From NCBI GenBank assembly GCA_017608295.1, contig JAFCGF010000001.1, positions 186,001-250,000 on the forward strand: DNA of 64,000 bases, given 5' to 3'. The DNA comes from Candidatus Woesearchaeota archaeon (GTDB lineage Archaea; Nanoarchaeota; Nanoarchaeia; Woesearchaeales; JAGVZT01). The notes beneath the pieces are model-generated. The model searched no databases and was not told the origin of the DNA. It saw only the letters and a program-made list of their open reading frames with translations. Both the position numbers and the translations under genes were made by a program. Below, piece by piece: positions 7,600-14,507 of this stretch (within the stretch, counting starts at the first letter, position 1; the number at the start of each line of letters is the position of its first letter).

Positions 7600-8671
7600 T
7601 TTCTGACTCCGGTGCAAGGGATGCCAGTTCCTCGGGCTTGAAAATTCCTTTCTCTGTGATGAAGCCCTTGACCAATTTGTTTGGCGTGATGTCAAATGCT
7701 GGATTCCTTGCCCTGCTTCCCTTTGGTGCGAGCCTGATGGACTCAACATTTCCTTTCTCTGAAAGTCCCCACATGCACAGCACTTCGTCCTCGCTGCGCT
7801 CCTCAATAGGAATCTCCTTTCCATTTGGACAGTCGAAATCAATCGTGGACGTCGGAGCCGCACAATAGAACGGCACGTTATGCTCCCTGGCAAGAAGTGC
7901 CTTCTCATATGTGCCTATCTTGTTGGCCACATCGCCATTCCGCGCGATGCGATCAGCACCAACAATAACGATATCAACTTCTCCTTTTGCGAAGAAGAAT
8001 CCTGCAGCATTGTCAGCAATGACCGCATGGTTCACTTTCTCATTGAGCAGTTCCCATGATGTCAATCGCGCACCCTGCACCCGTGGCCGGGTCTCATCGA
8101 CCCACACAAAGGGCTTCTTCCCCTCGCGGGCAGCTGCGTACACAGGCGATAATGCGGAGCCCCAATCGACAAAAGCGAGCCACCCGGCATTGCAGTGAGT
8201 CAGGACACGAGCTCCTTCCTTGAGGAGAGATGCGCCGTTCTTGCCAATTGCTTCGCATGATTCTGCGTCTTCTGCTGCGATTGCCTCCGCCTCCTTGACT
8301 GCAGCTTTTGCAGCAGCTTCATTGCCTTCAGTAAGGGCAGCATCAATCGCCTTTCTCACGCGCTTTACAGCATAGAAAAGGTTCTGCGCAGTCGGCCGCG
8401 TGCTGCGGATAGTCTTTTCCGCTTCTTTCATATATTCCTCAAAGTCTCCTGCCTTAAGGACCTCGAGCGCAGCCTGCGCCATGCCATAACCTGCAGTTGC
8501 CCCTATTGCACCAGCGCCGCGCGTCACCATAGTGGTAATCGCATCTGCAGTATCCTTGTGTGTCTTGAGATCTTTGATTCCAAAGTGATGAGGCAGCTTC
8601 GGCTGGTCAATCATCTTCACTGTCGAATCTTCCATCCATACAGTCTTGTAGTGTTCTCCATTTACAAACAT
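7592..8671 (-). CDS. mtnA: S-methyl-5-thioribose-1-phosphate isomerase
   Basis: 359 aa from ATG 8671. It converts methylthioribose 1-phosphate to the ribulose form in methylthioadenosine salvage. Seen: RGAGAIGATAGYGMA, LTHCNAG (the conserved cysteine), VDETRPRVQGARLTSWEL, and GADRIARNGDVANKIGTY with the active-site Asp. The N-terminal segment matches MtnA more than ribose-1,5-bisphosphate isomerase, which is related and remains an alternative. GAGGG lies before ATG 8671 and TATAAAAAAC about 40 bp upstream, so the longer frame beginning with TTG at 8725 is not credible. mtnP (29527) and metK (25661) lie elsewhere in the window. Confidence 0.9.
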   Translation of the reverse strand: MFVNGEHYKTVWMEDSTVKMIDQPKLPHHFGIKDLKTHKDTADAITTMVTRGAGAIGATAGYGMAQAALEVLKAGDFEEYMKEAEKTIRSTRPTAQNLFYAVKRVRKAIDAALTEGNEAAAKAAVKEAEAIAAEDAESCEAIGKNGASLLKEGARVLTHCNAGWLAFVDWGSALSPVYAAAREGKKPFVWVDETRPRVQGARLTSWELLNEKVNHAVIADNAAGFFFAKGEVDIVIVGADRIARNGDVANKIGTYEKALLAREHNVPFYCAAPTSTIDFDCPNGKEIPIEERSEDEVLCMWGLSEKGNVESIRLAPKGSRARNPAFDITPNKLVKGFITEKGIFKPEELASLAPESETI

Positions 8672-8702
8672 AGTTATCCCTCGAGGCGAGACTTGAGCGA
8701 AG

Positions 8703-8715
8703 TTTTTTATAGCTT
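8703..8715. promoter_or_regulatory. Shared bidirectional TATA element
   Basis: TTTTTTATAGC serves the plus-strand gene (leaderless ATG at 8734), and its complement GCTATAAAAAAC serves mtnA on the minus strand. The two genes are only 62 bp apart, so expression may be linked. Confidence 0.5.
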
Positions 8716-8733
8716 TTGCTCTCAAAGCACATT

Positions 8734-9291
8734 ATGGAGACTGGAATGAGGGTGGAGGTACGCGAAGATATCCTCAAAATATTGAGGCGCGTGGTGAAAA
8801 TCCTTGAGAAAAAATATTACAATCAGCTTAAGGCGCTGAGCAACCACAGCATCCATAATGCGAGTATCTTCCAGGACCAGGACTCCATAGGTATAGCAGT
8901 CATCACGTATGCGCTGGAGAAGATTGTGGACAGCCCGTCATTTGACATGGTCACGTTCAAGACAGTATTCAAGCAGTGCATCAAGGATCTGGAAAAGGAA
9001 AAAACTGAGTCTTATCGCTCGATGGTGAGCCAAATCTATAAGATGATTATGGACACCGACCAGAAGCTCAAGCTCTACATTGACCATGTGGTTGATTTTG
9101 CCCTCATCCGAAAGGGAAGCAAGATCTATGACCACGGCATTTCCCTTGCACAGACCGCATCACTGCTTGGCATCAGCCAGTGGGACCTTATGGAATTCCT
9201 TGGCCAGACAACAGTGGTAGACCGCTTCCAGGAGGAAATAGGGGTGCGGAGAAGGCTTCAGGCGGCGAGGGAGCTCTTTGGCTTACGGTGA
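8734..9291 (+). CDS. Hypothetical protein with C-terminal helix-turn-helix-like segment
   Basis: 185 aa. The first 140 residues are helical and charged. Near the C-terminus ISLAQTASLLGISQWDLMEF resembles the helix-turn-helix of UPF0175-type regulators that accompany PIN toxins. ATG 8734 is placed where transcription from the TATA at 8703 should start; the TTG at 8716 lies in the promoter. A PIN-domain gene follows after 118 bp. I infer a regulator or antitoxin-like partner; the family is not certain. Confidence 0.65.
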   Translation: METGMRVEVREDILKILRRVVKILEKKYYNQLKALSNHSIHNASIFQDQDSIGIAVITYALEKIVDSPSFDMVTFKTVFKQCIKDLEKEKTESYRSMVSQIYKMIMDTDQKLKLYIDHVVDFALIRKGSKIYDHGISLAQTASLLGISQWDLMEFLGQTTVVDRFQEEIGVRRRLQAARELFGLR

Positions 9292-9300
9292 AAAACGAAA

Positions 9301-9312
9301 CGTTTATATAAC
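9301..9312 (+). promoter_or_regulatory. TATA box of the micro-ORF/PIN unit
   Basis: CGTTTATATAAC is a near-consensus TATA box; the expected start site falls at about 9333-9340, just before ATG 9345. Confidence 0.65.
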
Positions 9313-9344
9313 AGGTGCTCCAATTGAAATCTGGCTTTTTTCCC

Positions 9345-9413
9345 ATGAATAATCTGTCTATTCCAGTGGGGATGGACAGATTGTTCAAAGGATATTCTAC
9401 TGATTCAAAATGA
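9345..9413 (+). CDS. 22-residue micro-ORF coupled to the PIN gene
   Basis: ATG 9345 opens 22 codons beginning MNNLSIPVGMDRLF and ending with a TGA that overlaps the ATG of the PIN gene (ATGA). A strong TATA box lies the right distance upstream for an almost leaderless RNA, so ribosomes would meet this ORF first. The overlap is of the kind used for translational coupling. It may be a leader peptide or a tiny antitoxin. Not recognised. Confidence 0.5.
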   Translation: MNNLSIPVGMDRLFKGYSTDSK

Positions 9414-10138
9414 CTAAAAATAAATATAGTCCGTCTTTGGTGTTCGATGCAGGCTCAGTCATATCATTGACGATAAATAACCTCCTTTGGCTCCTCCCGC
9501 CGCTGAAAGAGCGCTTTGGCGGCTCATTTTATATCACCAAGGCAGTCGAGCACGAGCTTGTCACAAAGCCGCTGCAGACCAAGAAGTATAAATTTGAGGC
9601 CATCCAGATACGCCATCTCATCGCGACCGGAACACTTGAGGTGATTAACGACCCGAAAATAGAGTCTATCAGCAAGCGCCTGATTACTCTTGCGAACAAT
9701 ATCTTCACCTGCAAAGGGCAGCCAGTGAGCATTGTGCATGCTGGAGAGGTGGAGAGTCTCGCGGCAGTCGTTCTCAAGAGGGCGTCTGCCCTGGCAATAG
9801 ACGAAAGAACTACACGGCAACTTATAGAAGACCCAAAACAGATAGCCAAGAGGATGCGCCATAAGCTCCACAAGAGGATTCATACTGATAAAAAGCGTGA
9901 GCGCATGCTTCACTATGAGTTGAGGCATGTCAATGTCATACGGTCTATTGAGCTTGTGTGTATTGCGTATGAGATTGGATTACTGGACCACTACGTCGAG
10001 AACCTTGCTGATGAAAAGAGCGCACGCAAAGATTTGCTGGAATCAGTCCTGTGGGGGATGAAGCTCAATGGCTGCTCAGTCTCAGTTGAGGAGATAGATG
10101 AACTTCTCGAGGAAGAGCGGCTTATCCCGCCTGATTAG
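9410..10138 (+). CDS. PIN-domain-like protein
   Basis: 242 aa. The N-terminal half has PIN-type spacing of acidic residues: LVFDAGSVISL, then VEHELV, HAGEVESLAA and ALAIDERTTR, likely metal ligands of an RNase fold. The C-terminal half (about 150-242) is basic then acidic and helical, longer than VapC toxins (about 130 aa). It overlaps the micro-ORF by 4 nt and converges on the M24 peptidase gene with a 4-nt overlap. A role as ribonuclease, perhaps toxin of a locus with the 8734 protein, is inferred. Confidence 0.72.
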   Translation: MTKNKYSPSLVFDAGSVISLTINNLLWLLPPLKERFGGSFYITKAVEHELVTKPLQTKKYKFEAIQIRHLIATGTLEVINDPKIESISKRLITLANNIFTCKGQPVSIVHAGEVESLAAVVLKRASALAIDERTTRQLIEDPKQIAKRMRHKLHKRIHTDKKRERMLHYELRHVNVIRSIELVCIAYEIGLLDHYVENLADEKSARKDLLESVLWGMKLNGCSVSVEEIDELLEEERLIPPD

Positions 10139-11265
10139 AGAATCTCGAGGAATTTCTTGGCCTTGGTGAAATTCTTGTAGCCTTTCTTCGTGACGACAAC
10201 GAAATCCTCTATGCGGACACCACCCTCTTTAGGATAATAGAGGCCGGGCTCCACTGTTACAATTTGCCCTGCCTTCAATGGCTTCTCATTATCTGTTGCT
10301 GGGCCGATGCGTGGATTCTCGTGGATATCGAGGCCGAGGCCGTGCCCGGTGGTGTGTATCATGCCAGTCGGTGTTCCATTCACCACTTCTGTCTTGAATC
10401 CATAGCTCTCAAGTACCTTGAGAACCTCTGTATGCACAGTGCTTCCGAGGATGCCATCACAGATCATGGACAGCGCCTTTTCCTGGCTCTCCAGCACAGC
10501 ATCGTACATCTTCTTCAGCGTGTCGCTTGCCTTTCCTTTTACTACAGTGCGGGTCATGTCAGCCCAGTGACCGCTATCTATTGACCTGGGAAAAAGGTCA
10601 AGGATAATTGGGGTATTGGCTTTCAGCAGGCCTGTGCCGCGGTGGTGGGGAAGGGCTGTCTGGCTGCCGCACGAGACAATCATCCCGTCAGGGCAGGTGC
10701 AGTCATGGTCAAGATAATATTTGTTCAACTCGCGTTTCATTATCTCAGAGGTGAGAGGGGCACTCTTGTGATAGAGCCCGCCGCCACGTACAGCTGCGTT
10801 TGAGATGATATCCAGCGCGAGTTCCAATGCACCCTCGTTGATGCGCTGGACATCTTCATGATACTTCTGCTCAGTCTTGCTCTTGAGCTCCCTCTGGGGA
10901 AAGAATGCGCCGTCGACGCACATTACATTATGATTCATGTCGAGTAGTTTCTGGTAGAGCCAGGAAGGGAAGTTGCCCGGTACCTCAATCTCAGATATGC
11001 CTCGTTCCCTGAGGAGCAGGTCCACAATGTTCTCGAGGCTCGGTTTTTTGCCATCATCTTTGAGCTTTTCCTTGTAATCCCGGAGCGGGAGAACTGTACA
11101 TGCTTTGCACTGCTTTCTCGCGCGCTCGTACTCAAGGTCACTCATCACGAGAATCTTGTTCCCGCTATGTTCGAGGTAGAGGTACGGGTCAGGCACGAAG
11201 ATGCCTGTCGCGTAGAGCATGTTGGTGTCGTCGCTTGATGCATAGATTAGTTTTGCTGTATTCAT
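10135..11265 (-). CDS. M24 family metallopeptidase (Xaa-Pro aminopeptidase-like)
   Basis: 376 aa with a creatinase-like N-terminal domain (about 1-140) and a pita-bread catalytic domain. Metal ligands are visible in ILDLFP (Asp), HWADMTRT (Asp), TTGHGLGLD (His), VEPGLYYP (Glu) and VRIEDF (Glu). It should cleave N-terminal residues before proline, in peptide recycling. Its ATG overlaps the stop of the M29 peptidase gene by 4 nt, so the two form an operon of cytosolic exopeptidases. Prolidase is the alternative name. Confidence 0.88.
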   Translation of the reverse strand: MNTAKLIYASSDDTNMLYATGIFVPDPYLYLEHSGNKILVMSDLEYERARKQCKACTVLPLRDYKEKLKDDGKKPSLENIVDLLLRERGISEIEVPGNFPSWLYQKLLDMNHNVMCVDGAFFPQRELKSKTEQKYHEDVQRINEGALELALDIISNAAVRGGGLYHKSAPLTSEIMKRELNKYYLDHDCTCPDGMIVSCGSQTALPHHRGTGLLKANTPIILDLFPRSIDSGHWADMTRTVVKGKASDTLKKMYDAVLESQEKALSMICDGILGSTVHTEVLKVLESYGFKTEVVNGTPTGMIHTTGHGLGLDIHENPRIGPATDNEKPLKAGQIVTVEPGLYYPKEGGVRIEDFVVVTKKGYKNFTKAKKFLEIL

Positions 11266-12362
11266 TTTGCCACCTTGAGAGTATTTCCTTCACGCACAAG
11301 ACGCTTACCATCAATGAGAACTTTTCCGTGCTTTCTGAGATCTTTAATCATGTCCCAGTGAAGTGCAGATTTGTTTGTACCGCCACATTCTCCATAGGCT
11401 CGCCCGAGAGCCAGATGTATTGTGCCTCCAATCTTTTCATCAAACAGGATATTCTTAGTAAACCTCTGGATACCAAAATTAGTCCCTATTCCTAACTCAC
11501 CGATGTATTTTGCTCCTTTGTCAATGTTGAGCATCTCAAGCAAGTATTTTTCGTTCTTCTCAGCAGTGGCTTCAACAACTTTTCCTTTCTTGAATCGAAG
11601 GAACACTCCAGTTACTTCCCTGTTTCCATAGATAGTGGGGAAATCATCGAACAGGACAGTTCCTTCCACACTGTACTTGTGAGGTGCTGTGAAGACTTCT
11701 CCAGAGGGCATATTGTAGCGCCCGTCGCTGTTCACAAAAATTCTCCCTTTTACATTCATGACTAAATCAGTTTCTTTTCCCAGTATTTGGACGAGAGTCG
11801 CCTTGTTTAGGCGCTTGGCAAGCGTCGCCTGGCTTCTTGAGATGCGCTTCCAATGTGCAATAGGGTCTTTTTTGTCAGCAAATGTTGCTTTGTACACAAA
11901 ATTCTCAAATTCAGCCAGAGACATGTCAGCTTCCTGCGCATATGCTGGAGTGGGGAAGAGTGTCACGTTCCATTTGAGGTTTTTAAGGATGTATTCACTC
12001 AGGGGATTATTGGTTTTTCTCTTAATGGCAATTTTCCGGGGATCTATGGATGCAAGCTCACGTGTATTATTTGAATCATAGATTGAGATGGTTGCCTGGC
12101 AATTTTTCACCTCATATTTTGAGATGGGTGAAAGGTTTTCCAGATGATGTTTCTTTGCATGTTTGAAATAATTAAAGCTCTGTCCAGGAAGATTTAATCT
12201 TGTTACGGGAAACCCCCCCACTTTGAGAATTTCTCTTTCAAGTGCAAGCACCAATGGTGCTGATCCCGGAGAGCCTCGTATGAGCACACGCTCTCCCTTC
12301 TTGACTTTGGTTGAATATTGTACAATGACTTTTGCAAGGCGTTCGATACGTATATCTCCCAT
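11262..12362 (-). CDS. M29 family aminopeptidase (aminopeptidase T-like)
   Basis: 366 aa. Family blocks NMPSGEVFTAP, IGELGIGTNFGIQRF, GTIHLALGRAYGECGG and SALHWDMI carry the His, Glu and Asp ligands of the dinuclear metal centre. Members release N-terminal residues with broad preference. ATG 12362 is preceded by GAGGTGA; the GTG at 12371 belongs to that SD. First gene of the two-peptidase operon. Full length. Confidence 0.85.
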   Translation of the reverse strand: MGDIRIERLAKVIVQYSTKVKKGERVLIRGSPGSAPLVLALEREILKVGGFPVTRLNLPGQSFNYFKHAKKHHLENLSPISKYEVKNCQATISIYDSNNTRELASIDPRKIAIKRKTNNPLSEYILKNLKWNVTLFPTPAYAQEADMSLAEFENFVYKATFADKKDPIAHWKRISRSQATLAKRLNKATLVQILGKETDLVMNVKGRIFVNSDGRYNMPSGEVFTAPHKYSVEGTVLFDDFPTIYGNREVTGVFLRFKKGKVVEATAEKNEKYLLEMLNIDKGAKYIGELGIGTNFGIQRFTKNILFDEKIGGTIHLALGRAYGECGGTNKSALHWDMIKDLRKHGKVLIDGKRLVREGNTLKVAK

Positions 12363-12403
12363 TAGATTCACCTCTATGGACAGTAGTTCTTTCTACTGAA
12401 CGC

Positions 12404-12413
12404 GCTTAAATAG
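12404..12413 (-). promoter_or_regulatory. TATA box of the peptidase operon
   Basis: CTATTTAAGC on the minus strand, about 45 bp before ATG 12362, leaving a short leader that contains GAGGTGA. Confidence 0.5.
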
Positions 12414-12427
12414 TTTGTGGCTTCAGC

Positions 12428-13405
12428 TCAGGGCTTGCGAATTTTGGCAATAAAGAATCCCTCAGTGTCATTATCCTGCGGCCAGATGCGCAGGCAGTGC
12501 TTGACGCGGGAATCATACTGCTTGCCTGAGAATTCCATGACCGGGTCACTGCGCTTTACATTGAGAGAGATGGGAAGGGGCTCAGCATCGTTGTTCCTAT
12601 CGAGGAATGTGCTTACAATTCCCTCATTCTCCTCTGGCTCAAGAGTGCATGTTGAATACACAAGGATGCCTCCTTTCTTCAGAGTAGCGTAGCCGCTCTC
12701 CAGAAGGCTGAGCTGTGTGCGTGATAGCCTCTTGACGCCTTTCGGGTTCCACATCCTTAGGGTGCCGAGGCTCTTGCGTATCGCTCCAGTTCCTGAGCAG
12801 GGGGCATCAACAAGCACACGGTCAAAAACTTCTCCAGCCTGAGAGAACCTTCGTCCGTCTCCTCTTGCGATGAGCGTGTTCACAGAGCCAGTGCGCTGAA
12901 GATTAAGACCTAGTGGCTTGAGCCTTTTTCCTGAGAGGTCGTTGCATACCACAAGCCCGGTTCCCTTGAGGAGCTGTGCCATCTGTGTACTTTTGCTGCC
13001 AGGAGAGGAGCACATGTCCAGCACAAGATGCCCCTCTTCAAGTTCCAGTGCTTCAGGAGGGAGCATGCTCGCTGCCTCCTGCACATACACGTAGCCAAGC
13101 GTGTGCTCTGTTGTGTTGCCTATATCGAGCCTGCCGTCAGAATGCTCAAGCCAGAATCCAGGATGGCACCATGGCACTTGCTTGAGAGACCATCCAATTT
13201 CCTTGAGGCGTTTTTTCACCTCGCCTACTGGCTTCTTGATGGTGTTGATTCGGATGCTTTTCCGAAGAAAGGTCACGCTGGTCGAGATGAATTTATCATA
13301 TCTCTTGCCAAGTAGAGAGCGGTAGCGCTCCTCGAATGCAGGCTTTACAGTGACGTACTCGCCATTCGCAGCCAGAATGTCTGTGCCTTTTTGGCGCTCT
13401 CCCAT
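12428..13405 (-). CDS. RNA cytosine-5 methyltransferase, NOL1/NOP2/Sun family
   Basis: 325 aa. SAM-binding motif LDMCSSPGSKSTQMAQLL, motif IV VDAPCSGTGA with a conserved cysteine, and motif VI VYSTCTLEPEENE with the catalytic cysteine are all present. The N-terminal 90 residues form the RNA-binding part. It methylates C5 of cytosine in tRNA or rRNA; which site cannot be read from the sequence. It lies 9 bp downstream of the VIT gene in an operon with DUF211. Confidence 0.88.
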   Translation of the reverse strand: MGERQKGTDILAANGEYVTVKPAFEERYRSLLGKRYDKFISTSVTFLRKSIRINTIKKPVGEVKKRLKEIGWSLKQVPWCHPGFWLEHSDGRLDIGNTTEHTLGYVYVQEAASMLPPEALELEEGHLVLDMCSSPGSKSTQMAQLLKGTGLVVCNDLSGKRLKPLGLNLQRTGSVNTLIARGDGRRFSQAGEVFDRVLVDAPCSGTGAIRKSLGTLRMWNPKGVKRLSRTQLSLLESGYATLKKGGILVYSTCTLEPEENEGIVSTFLDRNNDAEPLPISLNVKRSDPVMEFSGKQYDSRVKHCLRIWPQDNDTEGFFIAKIRKP

Positions 13406-13414
13406 ACTCCAGCC

Positions 13415-14032
13415 TCAGGCCGCCCCGCCGACAAGCAGCATGCTGATTCCTGAGCACACAATTCCGGCAAGCACCATCTTAAGGCTGCTCGTGAGAATAT
13501 TGCTCTTGGAAATCTTTCCGAGATACGCACCCAAAAGTGCAAGAGCAAGGAAAGCGATAGTAACGCCTACATAGAACATGTACTCGACAGCGAGAACTCC
13601 ATGCAGGAAGAATGGAAAGACGACGAGCATTGCAGACACAAAAGGGGCGACACCATCAACAAAAGAGACCACTATTGTGGCGAAACGCCCTGCTTTGCCT
13701 ATCAGTGTCCCGTTCAGGTCTGAAAGCGTCGCGCGCTCAAGCTCCTGAAGGCTTCTTGCACGCTCTGCCTTCTCAGTCTCGTAGGCGCCCCAGAATCCTG
13801 AGACTCCCATGGCGACAGCTGCTCCAAGGCAGGTGATGATGATGACATTCGGCTCCCGTATGCCGCCGACATAGCTTCCAATGAGGATTCCCAGGATGGT
13901 GAGGATGCCATCAAAAGAATTCATGGCGAAATACCTGCGCGCAATCTCAGCAGTATGAGAAATACGCATATACTCCTTAAACTTCTTGGAGAATTTCCTG
14001 GCACGCCTTCTTGCCCTTTTGAGAATCTTCAT
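13415..14032 (-). CDS. VIT/CCC1 family iron-manganese transporter-like protein
   Basis: 205 aa with a basic N-terminal tail and about five membrane helices. NSFDGILTILGILIGSYVGG, GFWGAYETEKAER and AYLGKISKSN match the vacuolar iron transporter family. The cytosolic metal-binding insert of plant VIT1 is shortened. In archaea it should export or redistribute Fe2+/Mn2+. Middle gene of a three-gene operon. Confidence 0.82.
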   Translation of the reverse strand: MKILKRARRRARKFSKKFKEYMRISHTAEIARRYFAMNSFDGILTILGILIGSYVGGIREPNVIIITCLGAAVAMGVSGFWGAYETEKAERARSLQELERATLSDLNGTLIGKAGRFATIVVSFVDGVAPFVSAMLVVFPFFLHGVLAVEYMFYVGVTIAFLALALLGAYLGKISKSNILTSSLKMVLAGIVCSGISMLLVGGAA

Positions 14033-14047
14033 CTCGGTTCACTTTAC

Positions 14048-14371
14048 CTACAGGGGGAATGGGTGGAGGTTCGCGCCGCCATCCTGAGGGGTCTTGGCTT
14101 CCTCTACAGTGATGTCGCCAGCATGCACTTTGTCAATGCTGTGCACTGATGCGCCGCTGTCCCTGATGACTTTCTGGATTTCTCTATACTCCAGGTTAGT
14201 TCCCTTCAAGGTTATCTTTGCGTTTTCGACCTTGCTGTCAATCTCGAAGATGGTGATGTCTACACCGTCGACACACGGTACATCTGTCAGCTTCTGGGAG
14301 AGTTCCAGGATGTCTGGGCTGTGCGGCTTCAATACGTCTAAAACTATCAGGGTTATTTTACCCATAGGCAT
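14048..14371 (-). CDS. DUF211 family protein
   Basis: 107 aa. The pattern LIVLDVLKPHSPDILE, VDGVDITIFEID, ITLKGTNLEYREIQKVI, and the ending TPQD plus a short tail match the archaeal DUF211 ferredoxin-fold family. Its function is unknown. First gene of an operon with the VIT transporter (15 bp downstream) and the RNA methylase; linkage to a metal transporter is suggestive only. Confidence 0.85.
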   Translation of the reverse strand: MPMGKITLIVLDVLKPHSPDILELSQKLTDVPCVDGVDITIFEIDSKVENAKITLKGTNLEYREIQKVIRDSGASVHSIDKVHAGDITVEEAKTPQDGGANLHPFPL

Positions 14372-14398
14372 TACCTACATCTCGGGAGAGGGCTCCAG

Positions 14399-14410
14399 TT
14401 TTTATACTTT
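14399..14410 (-). promoter_or_regulatory. TATA box of the DUF211-VIT-methylase operon
   Basis: AAAGTATAAAAA on the minus strand, about 33 bp before ATG 14371. Confidence 0.55.
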
Positions 14411-14474
14411 ATGGGCGGATTCACCATATTTGTCGAAAAGCTTCCCGTAAACCTTCCAGCTGCGGCAAGCAAAG

Positions 14475-14488
14475 CTTTTATAAATACC
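14475..14488 (+). promoter_or_regulatory. TATA box of topA
   Basis: CTTTTATAAATACC centred 27 bp before ATG 14508; the mRNA should be leaderless. Confidence 0.65.
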
Positions 14489-14507
14489 CTTACCTTCGGG
14501 GTTTTCC

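Noticed and set aside
8671..8725. N-terminal extension of mtnA to a TTG codon
   Set aside because: The extension overlaps the TATA element and the first part does not resemble MtnA; ATG 8671 has an SD.
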